Below are positions 22,281-23,275 of a DNA stretch of 23,275 nucleotides, piece after piece. Made by a program: the position numbers and the translations under genes. How positions within the stretch are numbered: position 1 is the stretch's first letter; every line of letters starts with the position of its first letter. Under the pieces are notes generated by a model that did no database searches, had not been told where the DNA came from, and was given only the letters and a program-made list of their open reading frames with translations. Source of the stretch: Sulfonitrofixus sp039714575 (GTDB lineage: Bacteria; Campylobacterota; Campylobacteria; Campylobacterales; Sulfurimonadaceae); contig JBDLJE010000036.1 in assembly GCA_039714575.1 (NCBI GenBank), forward strand, positions 1 to 23,275. The letters are read 5' to 3'.

Positions 22281-22685
22281 ATGCCAATAGAACCATTCCT
22301 CTCATTCGGACTCTTTTTCGTGACGGCTGTCGCAATTGTCGTCGTCTTTCTCTACCTTTATGCTCTTGTCACGCCTTATGATGACTACAAGCTGATCTTT
22401 CAGGAGAACAACACCGCAGCTGCCATTGGCTTTGGCGGTGCTATTGTCGGCCTTAGTATCCCTCTGTATAGTGCGCTGATAAGCTCTGTCTCTTATGTCG
22501 ACTTTATCATCTGGGCGGGTGTTGCGATGTTCATCCAGCTTATCTTTGCTTTTGCTATGACCCGCACCGGCGGCAAGTTCTCTTTTGAAAAACAGATCAG
22601 CAACGGGGTTGTCCCTGTTGGTGTTTTGATGGCATTTTTATCTGTCTCAATCGGCTTGCTTAATGCCGGTTCGATGAGTTACTGA
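22281..22685 (+). CDS. DUF350-family small membrane protein
   Basis: Inner-membrane protein of unknown function. 134 residues with four hydrophobic helices (about 7-31, 43-66, 70-94, 107-129). The YDDYKLIFQENNTAAAIGFGGAIVGLSIPLYSAL block and the TRTGGKFSFEKQISNGVVPVGVLMAFLSVSIGLLNAG ending match the DUF350 pattern (an internal repeat of two helix pairs), where relatives often occur beside glutathionylspermidine synthase-like genes or stress genes; no such partner is seen here. The methyltransferase gene starts 26 bases later and may be cotranscribed. Confidence 0.8.
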   Translation: MPIEPFLSFGLFFVTAVAIVVVFLYLYALVTPYDDYKLIFQENNTAAAIGFGGAIVGLSIPLYSALISSVSYVDFIIWAGVAMFIQLIFAFAMTRTGGKFSFEKQISNGVVPVGVLMAFLSVSIGLLNAGSMSY

Positions 22686-22711
22686 CCATACACGCAAACC
22701 AGGTACAGATA

Positions 22712-23275
22712 ATGTCAGACCTCTTCAACAAAAAAGCCGACGACTGGGATGTCAACGATGTCGTTAAACAGCTCTCGACGGCTATTGGTGCCTCCATACT
22801 CAAACATGTCCCTCTTGATGCTGAGATGGAGGTGATGGACTTTGGCGCAGGTACGGGTCTTGTCTGCTCGCATGTCGTCCCTTTGGTCCGTAAGGTCGTA
22901 GCGGTAGACATCTCCGAAGCGATGTTGGACAAACTGGTCTCCAAGCCGGAGTTCCACGGCAAGGTAGAAGCGCTCTGTCAGAACATCCTTGACAACCCCA
23001 TCGATGCTGAATTCGACCTTATTATGAGTGCTATGGCGATCCACCATGTCGAAGATACCGACAAGCTCATCCAGAGGTTTGCCGAACATCTTAAGCCGGG
23101 CGCAAGGGTCGCTTTGGCTGACCTGGACAAAGAGGACGGGACCTTCCACCCCGAAGATGTTCAGGGTGTTTTCCACCTGGGTTTCAACCGTGATGAGTTT
23201 CAGACTATCCTTGAAAAACACGGCTTTGAGAGCATCCGTTTCATAACGGCACACACGGTCAACAAACCGGAGAAA
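22712..23275 (+). CDS. Class I SAM-dependent methyltransferase, 3' end missing
   Basis: S-adenosylmethionine-dependent methyltransferase of the UbiE/COQ5-like group; substrate unknown. 188 residues are visible before the window ends, without a stop. ATG 22712 has AGG 8 bases upstream. Motif I MDFGAGTGL (42-50), acidic motif II end VDIS (65-68, Asp66), the post-I region with Asp102 and the MSAMAIHHV block (106-114), and LKPGARVALADL (127-138). Length so far suggests only a short C-terminal piece (about 15-30 residues) is missing. It follows the DUF350 gene by 26 bases, probably as one operon. Confidence 0.88.
   Translation, partial: MSDLFNKKADDWDVNDVVKQLSTAIGASILKHVPLDAEMEVMDFGAGTGLVCSHVVPLVRKVVAVDISEAMLDKLVSKPEFHGKVEALCQNILDNPIDAEFDLIMSAMAIHHVEDTDKLIQRFAEHLKPGARVALADLDKEDGTFHPEDVQGVFHLGFNRDEFQTILEKHGFESIRFITAHTVNKPEK

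Noticed and set aside
22715..23254. A 179-codon leftward open frame at the right end
   Set aside because: Antisense to the methyltransferase, which has SAM motifs in the rightward frame and remains open to the window end.

Overview
The window looks like a chromosomal segment of a free-living member of the Campylobacterota (Sulfurimonas/Sulfuricurvum/Sulfurovum-like). This is inferred from overall gene style: compact overlapping genes, AT-rich -10 boxes with poor -35 boxes, and families such as GluP-type sugar transporter, AGCS transporter, DTW protein, DUF350 and dCache-GGDEF. It is not proven by any marker gene. No rRNA, tRNA, CRISPR array, transposase or phage gene was seen.

Left part (1-4748): the 3' end of a glyceraldehyde-3-phosphate dehydrogenase gene runs rightward and meets a leftward block. 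That block is transcribed from about 4700 down to 951: a small protein of unknown function (TTG start), a Cof-type HAD phosphatase (GTG start) and a FucP/GluP-type sugar transporter, spaced by only 3 bases each, followed by a CNNM/CorB-like membrane protein with its own putative promoter. Sugar uptake, sugar-phosphate hydrolysis and glycolysis are therefore side by side.

Middle (4749-12479), all rightward: an AGCS sodium/amino-acid symporter whose promoter sits back to back with that of the leftward operon; a nitrobindin-like beta-barrel protein; a 1017-residue AsmA-like envelope protein built from a 176-residue module repeated in tandem; and a tightly linked set of three unrecognised soluble proteins ending in a DTW-domain tRNA aminocarboxypropyltransferase.

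Accessory insert (about 12480-13992): an AT-rich AbiE-type toxin-antitoxin pair (AbiEi-like antitoxin, AbiEii nucleotidyltransferase) with a candidate operator upstream and a bidirectional terminator downstream, followed by two small leftward genes of unknown function.

Right part (14519-19501): the most interesting block is a five-gene overlapping operon: LolA-like periplasmic protein, two FtsX/LolC/E-type permeases, a LolD-type ATPase and an outer-membrane beta-barrel protein. All parts of an inner-to-outer-membrane transfer route are present, but it does not look like the housekeeping lipoprotein sorter. It is followed by a dCache-GGDEF diguanylate cyclase, a second periplasmic protein with a possible LolA-like fold, a DUF350 membrane protein, and the start of a class I methyltransferase cut by the window end.
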